Source of the DNA: Nanoarchaeum sp.
GTDB lineage: Archaea; Nanobdellota; Nanobdellia; SCGC-AAA011-G17; PNOQ01
Direction of reading: 5' to 3'
Assembly: GCA_013824915.1 (NCBI GenBank)
Contig: PNOQ01000009.1
Coordinates: forward strand, 1 to 47,190
DNA length: 47,190 nt
Positions within the stretch are counted from its first letter, which is position 1. Each line of letters starts with the position of its first letter. The position numbers and the translations under genes were made by a program. Positions 15,870-25,109 of this stretch are shown here, one piece after another. The notes below the pieces were generated by a model. That model had not been told where the DNA came from and made no database searches. It worked only from the letters and a program-made list of their open reading frames with translations.

Positions 15870-18254
15870 ATGGCCAATAATTACGATTTTAAGGAATCTG
15901 AGAAAAAATGGAGTAAATACTGGGAAGAAGAAGGAATTTATGACTTTGATGGTCAGTCAGATAAAGAAACTTATTCTATTGATACACCCCCGCCAACAGT
16001 TTCTGGGGCTATGCATTTAGGACATGCTTTTTCATATTCACATGAGGATTTTGTAGCTAGATATCAAAGAATGAAACAAAAGAATGTATTTTATCCGTTT
16101 GGTACAGATGATAATGGATTGCCTACTGAAAGATTGATTGAAAAATTAAAAAATGTTAGATCTACTGAAGTTGATAGAACTGAATTTGTAAAATTATGTC
16201 AAGATACTGTAGCGGGAATAAGGCCTAACTTCATTCAAGATTGGAAAAATATCGGAATGAGTTGTGATTTTAATAAATCATATTCGACTATTGATAATCA
16301 TTGTATAAGAACTTCTCAATTATTGTTTATGGATTTACATAAAAAAGGATTAGCATATCAAAAATCTGCTCCAACAATGTGGTGTGTTAAATGCCAGACT
16401 GCTATTGCCCAAGCGGAATTAGAAGATGAAGAACTTAATTCTACTTTCAATGATATTATTTTTAAAGTTGGAACTGAAAACTTAATTATTGCAACAACAA
16501 GACCAGAATTAATTCCTGCGTGTGTTTGTATTTATGTTCATCCAGATGATTTTAGGTATAAACAAATAGTTGGAAAGAAAGCCAAAATACCTTTGTTCCA
16601 TTATGAAGTTCCTATTTTTGCTGATGAATCAGTAGAAAAAGAAAAGGGTAGTGGTGCCATGATGATTTGTAGTTATGGTGATAAATATGATGTTGAAGCT
16701 ATAACTAAAAGAAGTTTAGAACCACGAGTTGTTATTGAAAAAAATGGAGTTTTAAATCATTTTGCTGCTAAGTATAAAGGAATGAATATTAAAGATGCTA
16801 GAAGAGCAATACTTGACGATTTAGAAAAGGAAAAATTACTAGTTAATAAAAAACCAATACAACATGTTGTTAATGTACATGATAAATGTGGAACTGAAAT
16901 AGAATTTTTATCTTCCAAACAATGGTTTGTTAAAATATTAGAAAATAAAAAGAAATTAATCAAATCTGCAGATAAAATTAAATGGCATCCAGAGTTTATG
17001 AAAACAAGATATGTTAACTGGGTTGAAGCTTTAGAATGGGATTGGTGTATTTCAAGACAGAGGGCTTATGGAGTTCCTTTCCCAATATGGTATTGTAAAA
17101 AATGTGGAAAAGAAATGTTAGCTGATATTAAACAATTACCTGTGTTCCCATTAGAAAATGAACCTACAAAAAAATGTAGTTGTGGTTCTGATAAATTTAT
17201 TGCTGAACAAGATGTTATGGATACTTGGGCAACTTCTTCTTTATCGCCACAAATAGTTTGTAATTTTATTGAAGATGAAGAATACAATATTAATTTTGGA
17301 AAAACTTATCCTATGTCTTTGAGACCACAAGCGCATGATATTATAAGAACTTGGGCATTTTATACTATAGCTAGAGGATTATATCATCATAATAAAGAGC
17401 CTTGGAGTAATATTATGATTTCTGGTCATGTCTTAGATCCTAAAGGTAAAAAGATGAGTAAATCTAAAGGTAATGTAGTTGAACCTCAAAAAGTTATACA
17501 AACGTATGGTGCAGATGCTTTAAGATTTTGGGCAGCTAACGCTAGCTTAGGGAAAGACTTGTCTTACAAAGAAGAAGATATTAAAACTGCGCTAAGAACA
17601 ATAACTAAATTATGGAATGCAAGTAACTTTGCGTTTTTACATTTAACTGATTTTAAAAATAAAAAAATGGAATTAGAATTAATTGACAAAGGAATATTAT
17701 CTAAATTTAATGATATAATAAAAGAATGTACTGACGCTTTCGATAATTATGAATATTCTAAATCTAAAATGTTGACTGAAATATTTTTCTGGAGTCAACT
17801 TTGTGATAATTATTTAGAAATCACAAAAGATAGATTATATAATCCAGATAAAAGGGGAGTTGAGTCTAGAAAGAGTGCTCAATATGTTTTATACCAATTA
17901 TTGTTAGGAGTTACTAAATTATTTGCTCCAATAATGCCTTACATTAGTGAAGAAATTTATCAAACTCATTTTGTTAAATCAGAAAAAGAAAAAAGTATAC
18001 ATATTTCAAAATGGCCAAAATACGATAAAAAGTTAAAGGATGAGATTGCTGAAAAAACTTGGGATAAGTTTGTTGAAATTTTATCTTTTGTTAGACAGGA
18101 AAAAGCTAAAAATAAACTATCTTTAACCGCAGAGGTAAAACTTATAATAACAGAAGAAGATAACTTATTATTATCAGAGTGTTTACAAGATTTGAAAGCG
18201 GTTTGTAAAGCTAAAGATATAGATGTTGGTGAAAAGATGAAGGTGGAGTTTTGA
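15870..18254 (+). CDS. valS: Valyl-tRNA synthetase
   Basis: This 794-residue class I enzyme charges tRNA-Val and edits threonine. It shows the ValRS-typical TPPPTVSGAMHLGHAF (HIGH region), an inserted CP1 editing domain with IATTRPELIPAC, zinc-like Cys pairs (CVKCQ, CKKCGKEM), WDWCISRQRAYG, and the KMSKSKGN loop. A helical anticodon-binding domain with LFAPIMPYISEEIY follows. No clear C-terminal coiled-coil arm is seen. The aRF1 gene starts one base after the stop, so the two form an operon. Confidence 0.96.
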   Translation: MANNYDFKESEKKWSKYWEEEGIYDFDGQSDKETYSIDTPPPTVSGAMHLGHAFSYSHEDFVARYQRMKQKNVFYPFGTDDNGLPTERLIEKLKNVRSTEVDRTEFVKLCQDTVAGIRPNFIQDWKNIGMSCDFNKSYSTIDNHCIRTSQLLFMDLHKKGLAYQKSAPTMWCVKCQTAIAQAELEDEELNSTFNDIIFKVGTENLIIATTRPELIPACVCIYVHPDDFRYKQIVGKKAKIPLFHYEVPIFADESVEKEKGSGAMMICSYGDKYDVEAITKRSLEPRVVIEKNGVLNHFAAKYKGMNIKDARRAILDDLEKEKLLVNKKPIQHVVNVHDKCGTEIEFLSSKQWFVKILENKKKLIKSADKIKWHPEFMKTRYVNWVEALEWDWCISRQRAYGVPFPIWYCKKCGKEMLADIKQLPVFPLENEPTKKCSCGSDKFIAEQDVMDTWATSSLSPQIVCNFIEDEEYNINFGKTYPMSLRPQAHDIIRTWAFYTIARGLYHHNKEPWSNIMISGHVLDPKGKKMSKSKGNVVEPQKVIQTYGADALRFWAANASLGKDLSYKEEDIKTALRTITKLWNASNFAFLHLTDFKNKKMELELIDKGILSKFNDIIKECTDAFDNYEYSKSKMLTEIFFWSQLCDNYLEITKDRLYNPDKRGVESRKSAQYVLYQLLLGVTKLFAPIMPYISEEIYQTHFVKSEKEKSIHISKWPKYDKKLKDEIAEKTWDKFVEILSFVRQEKAKNKLSLTAEVKLIITEEDNLLLSECLQDLKAVCKAKDIDVGEKMKVEF

Positions 18255-18255
18255 A

Positions 18256-19353
18256 ATGATAATTGATATGAAGAAGAAAAGAGAAATGAAGAAGATAATA
18301 GATACTCTGAAAGCAATTAAAGGTAGACATACAGAATTAGTTAGTGTTTATGTCCCTGCAGATTATAATCTAATTAAAATTATTGGTCATTTAGCTGAAG
18401 AACAAGGTACTGCTGGTAATATTAAAGATAAAAGGACTAGACAAAATGTTATTGATTCTTTAGAAAGAATTATTAGACATTTGAGATTGTTCAAAAAAAC
18501 TCCAATTAATGGGCTTGCTATTTTTGCAGGTAATATTAGTGATAATGAAAGTCAAATAAATATACAAGTTTATAGTGTTGAACCTCCATCCCCTTTGAAT
18601 ATTAGGATGTATAGGTGTGATCAGATTTTTGTAACAGATGTTTTAGAAGAAATGTTGCAAGATAAAATGACTTATGGTTTAATCGTTATTGATAGGAGAG
18701 ATGGTACTCTTGGATTATTAAACGGAAAATCTATTACTGAACTTGCTAGTTTTAGTTCTAATGTTCCTGGAAAAACAACTAAAGGTGGACAAAGTCAGAC
18801 AAGATATGCAAGATTAAGAGATGAAGCAGCACACAATTTCTTTAAAAAAGTTGGTGAAGCAGCAAATGATGTTTTTTCTCAAATTGCCGAATTAAAAGGA
18901 ATTTTGGTTGGTGGTCCCGGGAATACTAAAGATGATTTTGTTAATGGAGATTATTTACAAACTAGAGTTAAAGAAAAAATAGTTGGTATGAAAGATCTTA
19001 GTTATACTGAACACTTTGGATTAGTAGAATTAGTTGATAAAAGTCAAGATATATTTGCTCAAGAAGGTTTAGTTGATGAAAAGAAAATAATGGAGAAATT
19101 CTTTAATGCGCTTTCTGCTAAAGGCGGAAATAAAGCGATATACAAAGAAGACGAAGTTAGAAAAGCTTTAGACATGGGTGCGGTTGATACCTTACTACTA
19201 TCTGAAGATTTGGAAGACGCAAAGATTGAGGAGCTTGAACAAAAAGCTGAGTTAATCGGCGCGGAAGTAAAAATAATATCTTTAGACACAAATGAAGGGC
19301 AACAATTGAAATTTTTTGGTGGTGTAGCTGCAATCTTGAGGTTTAATATTTAA
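18256..19353 (+). CDS. prf1: Peptide chain release factor aRF1
   Basis: This 365-residue factor reads all three stop codons and releases the peptide. Domain 1 has GRHTELVSVYVPADY and the stop-reading motif, here NIKD (in GTAGNIKDKRTRQNV) in place of the usual NIKS, with the YxCxxxF motif as YRCDQIF. Domain 2 has the catalytic GGQ (TKGGQSQTRYAR). The C-terminal domain ends with a short form, FFGGVAAILRF, and lacks the eukaryotic minidomain extension. A GGTGGAG sequence upstream can serve as Shine-Dalgarno. ScpB follows one base after the stop. Confidence 0.95.
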   Translation: MIIDMKKKREMKKIIDTLKAIKGRHTELVSVYVPADYNLIKIIGHLAEEQGTAGNIKDKRTRQNVIDSLERIIRHLRLFKKTPINGLAIFAGNISDNESQINIQVYSVEPPSPLNIRMYRCDQIFVTDVLEEMLQDKMTYGLIVIDRRDGTLGLLNGKSITELASFSSNVPGKTTKGGQSQTRYARLRDEAAHNFFKKVGEAANDVFSQIAELKGILVGGPGNTKDDFVNGDYLQTRVKEKIVGMKDLSYTEHFGLVELVDKSQDIFAQEGLVDEKKIMEKFFNALSAKGGNKAIYKEDEVRKALDMGAVDTLLLSEDLEDAKIEELEQKAELIGAEVKIISLDTNEGQQLKFFGGVAAILRFNI

Positions 19354-19354
19354 T

Positions 19355-19873
19355 ATGGAACAGGACAGAAATAAAATAGAGGCAATATTATTCACAACTG
19401 GAACTTTCTTAACAGTTGAAGAAATTAGTAAGCTTTGTGGGATTGGTAGTATTGGTTATATTAAAGGAATTTTAAATGAGTTAAAAGATGAATATAATAA
19501 AAAAGAATCTGCTTTGGAAATAGTTAATGATAAAGAGAAATGGAGATTAAATATAAGAAAAGATTATATGTATTTAACTGAAAAACTATTGACAGATGCC
19601 GAGTTAGATATGCCTACTCAAGAAACTTTAGCTGTTATTGCTTACAAACAACCTGCCATTCAATCTGTTGTAATTAAAACTAGGGGAAATAAGGCTTATG
19701 ATCATATTAAACTATTAAAGGATGAAGGTTTTATTTTATCTGAAAAATTTGGTAGAACTAAGATATTGAAATTAACTCAGAAGTTCTATGATTACTTTGA
19801 TGTCATGGAAGAACAATTAAAAGAAAAATTGGTTGAAAAAATGCAAGCTAGTGATGAAACCAAACCTTTATAA
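19355..19873 (+). CDS. scpB: Segregation and condensation protein B
   Basis: This 172-residue protein matches ScpB, the winged-helix kite subunit that works with ScpA and SMC in chromosome compaction. It has two winged-helix units: the first begins KIEAILFTTGTFLTVEEIS, the second contains TQETLAVIAYKQPAIQS, the most conserved ScpB block, and TRGNKAYDHIKLLKDEGF. It is placed directly after prf1. No ScpA or SMC gene is in the window, so the complex must be completed from elsewhere. Confidence 0.92.
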   Translation: MEQDRNKIEAILFTTGTFLTVEEISKLCGIGSIGYIKGILNELKDEYNKKESALEIVNDKEKWRLNIRKDYMYLTEKLLTDAELDMPTQETLAVIAYKQPAIQSVVIKTRGNKAYDHIKLLKDEGFILSEKFGRTKILKLTQKFYDYFDVMEEQLKEKLVEKMQASDETKPL

Positions 19874-19895
19874 TAATTCTTAGATTTCCCAAGCT

Positions 19896-21110
19896 ATGGA
19901 CTGGTTAACTGCTGTATATTTATTTTATATACTGACTTCGTTGTATGTAACTTTTTTCTCTCTAATTATATATTATTCTATAAAACATAAATTTTTTGAA
20001 GAAGACTTAGAAGAGTATACTCCTAATTTAACTGTGCTAATTCCTGCTTATAATGAAGAAGAAACTATTGCTAGTACAATTGAAGCGGTTCAAGCAAATG
20101 ATTATCCTAAAGATAAATTGCAAATCATTGTTATTGATGATGGTAGTAAAGATAAAACTGCTGAAATTGTAAAAAAGTATAAAGATGTTATTTTGTTTTC
20201 TAAGAAAAATTCTGGAAAAGCAGATTCAGTTAATCAAGCTATTAAACAAGTTAAAAGTGAATTTTTTTGTATCATAGATGCGGATTCTTATCCTGAACAA
20301 GATGCTTTGAGACTGTTAATGAGGAAGTTTAAAGATGAGCAAGTTGGCGCAGTTACTGGAACTATCTTAGTTAAGAATAAAAGAAATATGATTGAGAAAT
20401 GCCAGGCAATGGAATATGTTTTAATTGCTTGGACTAGAAGATTATTAGATGCAGTAGAAAGTGTTTTTGTAACTCCGGGAGCTTTGAGTGCTTATAGAAA
20501 ATCTGCTGTTGAAAAAGTTGGTGGATTTGATAAAAATATTATGACAGAAGATATTGAGATTGCTTGGAACTTATTAAAACATAATTATAAGATAAGAATG
20601 GATCCACAAGCGCATGCATTTACTAGTGTGCCTACTACAGTAAAAGCGTGGTGGAGGCAAAGAGTAAGATGGGATATTGGTGGTTTCCAAACGTTTGAAA
20701 AGCATAAAAAAGCATTATTTAAAACAGATTATAATATGTTTGGTGTGTTTGTAATACCTTTCTTTTTATCACATTTAGTATTATCATTTACAGGATTCTT
20801 TGTATTTTTATACGTATTATTAAAACAGTTTTATAACTGGGCAATATTTACTTTCTTCTCCATAGAGACTCAATCTCAAGTTTTTGATCTATCTGAAATA
20901 TACTTAATCCCAAGCGTTTTTACTTATTTTGCGGTGCTTTTATTGTTATTATTTGGGTATAGTATTTACCTTTCTTTGAAGACTTTGAAGAAAGCCAAAA
21001 TAAGGATAGATTTAAGTTTCTTTGTATATTCCCTATTTTACTTAGCGACGTTCCCGATATTGCTAATAATTTCAATATATAAGTGGAAAAAGGGGTATTC
21101 AAAATGGTAG
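19896..21110 (+). CDS. Membrane GT2 polysaccharide synthase-like glycosyltransferase
   Basis: This 404-residue protein resembles processive family-2 enzymes such as poly-N-acetylglucosamine or hyaluronan synthases. It has an N-terminal membrane helix (about 3-27) and a GT-A domain with LIPAYNEEETI, VIDDGSKD and DAD (metal site). A TED acceptor base motif and QRVRW follow, then three C-terminal membrane helices. It probably makes or extends a surface glycan using a nucleotide sugar in the cytosol. A TATA-like ctttataataa (19866-19876) overlaps the scpB stop. The 3' end overlaps the next gene by seven bases. Confidence 0.9.
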   Translation: MDWLTAVYLFYILTSLYVTFFSLIIYYSIKHKFFEEDLEEYTPNLTVLIPAYNEEETIASTIEAVQANDYPKDKLQIIVIDDGSKDKTAEIVKKYKDVILFSKKNSGKADSVNQAIKQVKSEFFCIIDADSYPEQDALRLLMRKFKDEQVGAVTGTILVKNKRNMIEKCQAMEYVLIAWTRRLLDAVESVFVTPGALSAYRKSAVEKVGGFDKNIMTEDIEIAWNLLKHNYKIRMDPQAHAFTSVPTTVKAWWRQRVRWDIGGFQTFEKHKKALFKTDYNMFGVFVIPFFLSHLVLSFTGFFVFLYVLLKQFYNWAIFTFFSIETQSQVFDLSEIYLIPSVFTYFAVLLLLLFGYSIYLSLKTLKKAKIRIDLSFFVYSLFYLATFPILLIISIYKWKKGYSKW

Positions 21111-21763
21111 AAAAAAATCCAAAAAGTGCGTTCTGGAAGTCTTTAGTAGTGACAATGATATTGTTTTTAATAGGGGTTTCTTTGGGTATTTTATTTGAAT
21201 CTATGAGGGCTAATCATGTTAAAGATAAGTATGAAGAAATTGAATTTCAATTATTGGACTCGCAGTTAAGAGCAAATTTTTACCAAAAAATAGATAGTGA
21301 TTTTTGTGATTATGCTATACAAGAAAATTTAGAGTTTTCAGATAGGATTTATGAAGAAGGTAAGAAGTTAGAAACTTATGAAAAGTTTAGCAAATTAGGA
21401 AATGCATTAGAAAAAGAGAAAAAGAAATATGCATTATTAAAAACTGAGTTTTGGATGAATTCGAAAATTTTAAAAGAACAATGTAATGCTAGTTACACAA
21501 ATATAATTTATTTTTATAGAGACCAACCTTTGAATGATAATGAAAAACAAGAGCAAAATGTTCAGTCTAAAGTTTTGACTGATTTGAAAGAAAAATATGG
21601 TGCGGATATAATGTTAATACCTATACCAATTGATTTCAATATTAGTGTTATAAGTGTTTATACTAGATCTTTTGATGTTGAAACTGTGCCTGCCATATTA
21701 ATAAATGAAAACATAAAACTAGAAGGACTGCATAGTTTGGAAGAGATAGAAAAGTTAATATAA
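21104..21763 (+). CDS. Membrane-anchored protein with possible thioredoxin-like C-terminal domain
   Basis: This 219-residue protein has one N-terminal membrane helix (about 13-33) and a helical, possibly coiled-coil region (about 40-130). Its C-terminal part (LKEKYGADIMLIPIPIDF, VETVPAILINENIKLEG) looks like the second half of a thioredoxin fold with the cis-Pro strand, but no CxxC is seen. I use ATG 21104, which has AGGGGT about eight bases upstream and overlaps the preceding stop; the track's GTG at 21083 is less likely. The role is unknown; a link with the upstream glycosyltransferase is positional only. Confidence 0.7.
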   Translation: MVEKNPKSAFWKSLVVTMILFLIGVSLGILFESMRANHVKDKYEEIEFQLLDSQLRANFYQKIDSDFCDYAIQENLEFSDRIYEEGKKLETYEKFSKLGNALEKEKKKYALLKTEFWMNSKILKEQCNASYTNIIYFYRDQPLNDNEKQEQNVQSKVLTDLKEKYGADIMLIPIPIDFNISVISVYTRSFDVETVPAILINENIKLEGLHSLEEIEKLI

Positions 21764-21783
21764 TTTTTTAACCTTATCTTTTT

Positions 21784-22227
21784 ATGGGCGTTTGCGAAAT
21801 TTGTGGCAAAGTTAGTGAAGTTTTTGATGCTATTGTAGAAGGTGCAATGGTAAAGGTTTGCGGTAGATGTTCTAAACATGGAAATGTTGTTTCAGTTCAA
21901 AAAAAGGCAATTAGTACTAAAATTGAAAAAGATCCTTTTGAATATGTTGATGTAATTGTTGATAATTATGCGGAATTAATTAAAGAAGGAAGAGAAAAAA
22001 AAGAATTAAATCATGAGGAATTAGCTAAGGCTATTGCCGAAAAAGAATCAACTATAGCTCAAGTTGAGGCAGGCAACATGAAGCCTAATTTTAAACTGGC
22101 TAAGAAATTGGCTGTTTTTTTAAATATTGAATTAATTGAACATGTTGAGTCTTCTAAGGAAAGCTACAAATCCATAGATTTTAAGAGTTCTAGCCTAACT
22201 ATTGGCGACTTGCTTAAAAAGGGATAA
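21784..22227 (+). CDS. mbf1: Multiprotein bridging factor 1-like transcription factor
   Basis: This 147-residue protein has an N-terminal zinc ribbon (CEICG, VCGRC). A Cro/CI-type helix-turn-helix (about 60-115) follows, with ELNHEELAKAIAEKESTIAQVEAG in the archaeal aMBF1 pattern, and a short tail. MBF1 binds DNA and the general transcription or translation machinery. A TATA-like taatataat lies about 25 nt before the ATG, giving a leaderless mRNA. The neighbours are transcription genes (rpoL, tfs). Confidence 0.9.
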   Translation: MGVCEICGKVSEVFDAIVEGAMVKVCGRCSKHGNVVSVQKKAISTKIEKDPFEYVDVIVDNYAELIKEGREKKELNHEELAKAIAEKESTIAQVEAGNMKPNFKLAKKLAVFLNIELIEHVESSKESYKSIDFKSSSLTIGDLLKKG

Positions 22228-22267
22228 AACGAAAGGTTTAAAAGAGGTTGTTTAATCTATTCTGGAC

Positions 22268-22540
22268 ATGGAAATAAATGTAATAGCTGTGGATAAGAAT
22301 TCTATGAAAATTGAGCTTATTGGTGAAGATAATACTTTTGCTAATGCTTTAAGAAAAGAATTGTGGGAAAATAAAGCTGTGCAAATAGCTGGTTATAATA
22401 TTGAACATCCTTTAGTTGCTAATCCTATATTAGTAATTAACACAGATGGTAAAGAAGATCCAAAAAAAGTGTTGTTAAAAACGGCTGAATCATTAAAAGA
22501 AAAGAATAATGAACTAATAGCCAAATTCAAAAAACTTTAA
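22268..22540 (+). CDS. rpoL: DNA-directed RNA polymerase subunit L (Rpb11-like)
   Basis: This 90-residue subunit pairs with RpoD in the polymerase assembly platform. Its FANALRKELWEN helix and the strand with AGYNIEHPLVANPILVINT match the Rpb11/RpoL family, and length is normal. The TATA box gtttaaaag (22236-22244) has its upstream edge 32 nt before the ATG. Confidence 0.92.
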   Translation: MEINVIAVDKNSMKIELIGEDNTFANALRKELWENKAVQIAGYNIEHPLVANPILVINTDGKEDPKKVLLKTAESLKEKNNELIAKFKKL

Positions 22541-22545
22541 TTATT

Positions 22546-23118
22546 ATGAGTACTACTTTAAGAAAAATATGGGATTTTTTATGGCACAGTAATTCTTTAG
22601 CTAGCTGGGTTGTGTCATTTATTGTTGCTTTTATACTTGTTAAATTTGTTATTTATGCTGGAATAGGGCTGATATTAGGGACTAGTTATCCTATTGTTGC
22701 AGTTGTTTCTGGGAGTATGGAACATAATGGTGTTGGTTTTGATCAATGGTGGGATGAAAACAAAGAATGGTATGAAGATAATAATATAGACCAAGAAGAA
22801 TTTAGAGAGTACATTTTTAAGAATGGTTTTAACAAAGGGGATATAATGATATTAGTTGGTGAAGAAGCGAAAGATATAAATAAAGGTGATGTAATTGTGT
22901 TTCAAGCAAACACGAATAACCCAATTATTCATAGGGTAGTTAAAGTTTCGGAAGATAAAGTTTATTATTTCCAAACAAAAGGAGATAATAATCCTGAAAG
23001 TTACGAACAACTTGGCGAAACTAAAATCAGTGAAGATAGAGTCATAGGAAAAGCAGTTGTTAAAATTCCTTTGCTTGGTTGGGTAAAAATAATTTTTGCG
23101 GAGATAATACAATGGTAG
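22546..23118 (+). CDS. Archaeal signal peptidase I (Sec11-like)
   Basis: This 190-residue membrane protease removes Sec signal peptides outside the membrane. It has an N-terminal helix (about 19-44), the catalytic Ser in VVSGSMEHNG and, in place of the bacterial Lys, the archaeal/ER His in NPIIHRVV. The acidic box GDNNPESYE and a C-terminal hydrophobic segment follow. An insertion of about 30 residues rich in Trp and acids follows the Ser motif. Its substrates would include the many secreted surface proteins in this window. The 3' end overlaps tfs by seven bases. Confidence 0.93.
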   Translation: MSTTLRKIWDFLWHSNSLASWVVSFIVAFILVKFVIYAGIGLILGTSYPIVAVVSGSMEHNGVGFDQWWDENKEWYEDNNIDQEEFREYIFKNGFNKGDIMILVGEEAKDINKGDVIVFQANTNNPIIHRVVKVSEDKVYYFQTKGDNNPESYEQLGETKISEDRVIGKAVVKIPLLGWVKIIFAEIIQW

Positions 23119-23432
23119 CCAATCTATTTTGTCCGAAATGTGGAACGATAATGTTGCCAGAAGGAAAGAAGTTGAAATGTTCTGGATGTAGTTATTCGCC
23201 CCGTAATAAACCGGAAAATGTGATTCTAAAAGAAAAAATTGAAGTTTCAAAAGAACAACAAATTGAAATTCAAGAGAAAAGAATAGAGACTTTACCAAAG
23301 ATAAAAGAAGATTGCCCAAAATGTGGTGGCAAGTTTGCTTATTATTGGACATTGCAGACAAGAGCTAGTGATGAATCTGAAACTAGGTTCTTTGAATGTG
23401 TCAAATGTAAGAATAGGTGGAGATCCTATTAA
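23112..23432 (+). CDS. tfs: Transcription factor S (TFS, TFIIS-like)
   Basis: This 106-residue factor rescues backtracked RNA polymerase by stimulating transcript cleavage. The N-terminal zinc ribbon has CPKCGTIM and CSGCSY; the C-terminal ribbon has CPKCGG, the acidic tip (ASDESETRFF) and CVKCKNRWRSY. The start is ATG 23112, because the track's upstream extension (from 23079) lies in the signal peptidase gene and adds residues foreign to the family. Confidence 0.94.
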   Translation: MVANLFCPKCGTIMLPEGKKLKCSGCSYSPRNKPENVILKEKIEVSKEQQIEIQEKRIETLPKIKEDCPKCGGKFAYYWTLQTRASDESETRFFECVKCKNRWRSY

Positions 23433-23456
23433 TTATATCTTTTAGAATAGCAAAGA

Positions 23457-23464
23457 TTAAAAAG
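23457..23464 (+). promoter_or_regulatory. TATA box of pcn
   Basis: The box ttaaaaag has its upstream edge 31 nt before the pcn ATG, which fits a leaderless transcript. Confidence 0.5.
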
Positions 23465-23487
23465 CGCATTGAACTTGCATATTTAAA

Positions 23488-24237
23488 ATGAGGTTTGTAT
23501 TAGCTGAGCCGAAATTGCTCAAGGACAGCATAGGAGTTATTTCTGATTTAGTTAGTGATGTAAAGATGAAATTTGATTCCGATAAAATGGAAATCATTGC
23601 TATGGATCCGGCTAATGTTGCAATGGTCATTTATAGATTATTAAGTAGCTCTTTTGTTGAATATAATGTTAAAAGTTTAGAAACTATTGTTGTTAGTTTA
23701 GATAACTTGAAACAAATATTGAATAGATCTAAATCTTCTGATAATATAATATTTGAATTAGATGAGAAAAAAAATAAATTAAAGATTGAATTCAAAGGAG
23801 AAACTAATAAACATTTTAATTTATCTTTGTTAGATTCTCATGAAAAAGATCAAAAAGTTCCAGAATTAAAATTTACTGGTGTAATAGAATTGAATACTTT
23901 ATTGTTTAACGAAGCAATAGATGATATGGATATAATATCTGACTCTATAGTTTTTAGTCTAAATGAAGATGGATTGTTAATTGAATCTTCTGGAAATACT
24001 AGTGACGCAAGAGCGCATTTAGTTTCTTTGGATGGTGCTAAGATTATATGTGAAAGTGGTAGTATGATTAAATCAAAATACTCAATTGAATATCTAAAAA
24101 AGATTGCAAAGGGTGGAAAATTAGCAAATAAAGTTTTAGTAAAGTTTGGTGATGATTATCCTTTACAAGTTGAATATAAAATAAAAGATAAATTACATTT
24201 AACAACAATTCTTGCGCCAAGAGTAAGTAACGATTAG
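23488..24237 (+). CDS. pcn: PCNA sliding clamp
   Basis: This 249-residue protein is the archaeal DNA polymerase clamp, a ring of three subunits with two repeated domains each. Family blocks are MKFDSDKMEIIAMDPANVAMV near the start, VPELKFTG at the interdomain connector and the C-terminal LHLTTILAPRV that docks PIP-box partners. Length matches the family. It has its own promoter and is followed by the pilin-like cluster, with which it has no known functional link. Confidence 0.96.
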   Translation: MRFVLAEPKLLKDSIGVISDLVSDVKMKFDSDKMEIIAMDPANVAMVIYRLLSSSFVEYNVKSLETIVVSLDNLKQILNRSKSSDNIIFELDEKKNKLKIEFKGETNKHFNLSLLDSHEKDQKVPELKFTGVIELNTLLFNEAIDDMDIISDSIVFSLNEDGLLIESSGNTSDARAHLVSLDGAKIICESGSMIKSKYSIEYLKKIAKGGKLANKVLVKFGDDYPLQVEYKIKDKLHLTTILAPRVSND

Positions 24238-24244
24238 CGAAACA

Positions 24245-24252
24245 TTTATAAG
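24245..24252 (+). promoter_or_regulatory. TATA box of the pilin/Cys-rich cluster
   Basis: tttataag has its upstream edge 31 nt before the ATG at 24276, so the first gene of the surface cluster is probably leaderless. Confidence 0.5.
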
Positions 24253-24275
24253 TTTGGTTTTGTTTTTTTAAAAAT

Positions 24276-25109
24276 ATGAAAAAGAGAGGGCAGGCTACAG
24301 TTTTTATAATTCTGGGTATAGTGGTTTTAACTCTATTTGGATTGCTGTTAGCTTTGAGAGGAGATTTACTTTCTGGAATTTTTAATACTGGGCAGAGTGA
24401 TCAAAGCAGGGCTGCAAATATTGAACCTGTTAAAGAAGTTATTGCTAATTGTGTTGAAATAACTTTACTTGATGGTGTTGAATGGGTTTCTAATCGTGGT
24501 GGTTATTTTGAACCTGTTGATTCTGAACAATATAGTTATGATAGTGGAGATATCTTAGTTGCTTATGCTTGGGGTTCTGAGATTGGAACTAGATTGCCTA
24601 CTTTGGATGGATTAGGCATACAAATTAACCTTTACATGGCTGAACATCGTGCTGAAATTGAAGATTGTATTGATAAAAATTTAGAACAATATCAAAGAAT
24701 TTGGTCAATTAGAAATGAAAAAGATTTTTCTTTAGGTATCCCACAAATAACTGATAATACTATAACTCAAAGAATACTTTTTAATAATCCTTTGTCTGTA
24801 AGTAAAGGAGATTATGTTGGAACTTCTAATGAAATATTAGCTGAATTAGATCTTGCATTAGGACAAGCACATAAAATGGCTGTTGAAATAAGTTCTTGTT
24901 TCAATGGTGATTCTTTACCTGCTGATTTTAATACATATTGTAATAATGGTGGTGTTCCATTTAGAGCCGAACTTTACAATATGAAATATCCGAACAATGT
25001 AGTGAGAATGTTACACCAAGCGTGTGCACAATGTAGTGATTGTTATCATTTATACATACCTGCTGAAGGAGGAGATATAATATTTAATACTGACTTAGCA
25101 ACATGTTAA
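24276..25109 (+). CDS. Pilin-like surface protein with class III signal
   Basis: This 277-residue protein begins MKKRGQATVFIILGIVVL: basic residues, Gly, then Gln as likely +1 residue and a hydrophobic helix of about 20 residues, the layout of archaeal prepilins. The mature part is acidic with six cysteines, three clustered near the C-terminus (CAQCSDC). It overlaps the 1200-aa Cys-rich gene by seven bases, so the two are translationally coupled and probably act together. No further family is recognised. Confidence 0.75.
   Translation: MKKRGQATVFIILGIVVLTLFGLLLALRGDLLSGIFNTGQSDQSRAANIEPVKEVIANCVEITLLDGVEWVSNRGGYFEPVDSEQYSYDSGDILVAYAWGSEIGTRLPTLDGLGIQINLYMAEHRAEIEDCIDKNLEQYQRIWSIRNEKDFSLGIPQITDNTITQRILFNNPLSVSKGDYVGTSNEILAELDLALGQAHKMAVEISSCFNGDSLPADFNTYCNNGGVPFRAELYNMKYPNNVVRMLHQACAQCSDCYHLYIPAEGGDIIFNTDLATC

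Noticed and set aside
18421-18435. Stop-codon reassignment suggested by NIKD in aRF1
   Set aside because: Clear genes end with TAA, TAG and TGA alike (for example aRF1, eS19 and ValRS), and no in-frame stop interrupts any of them.
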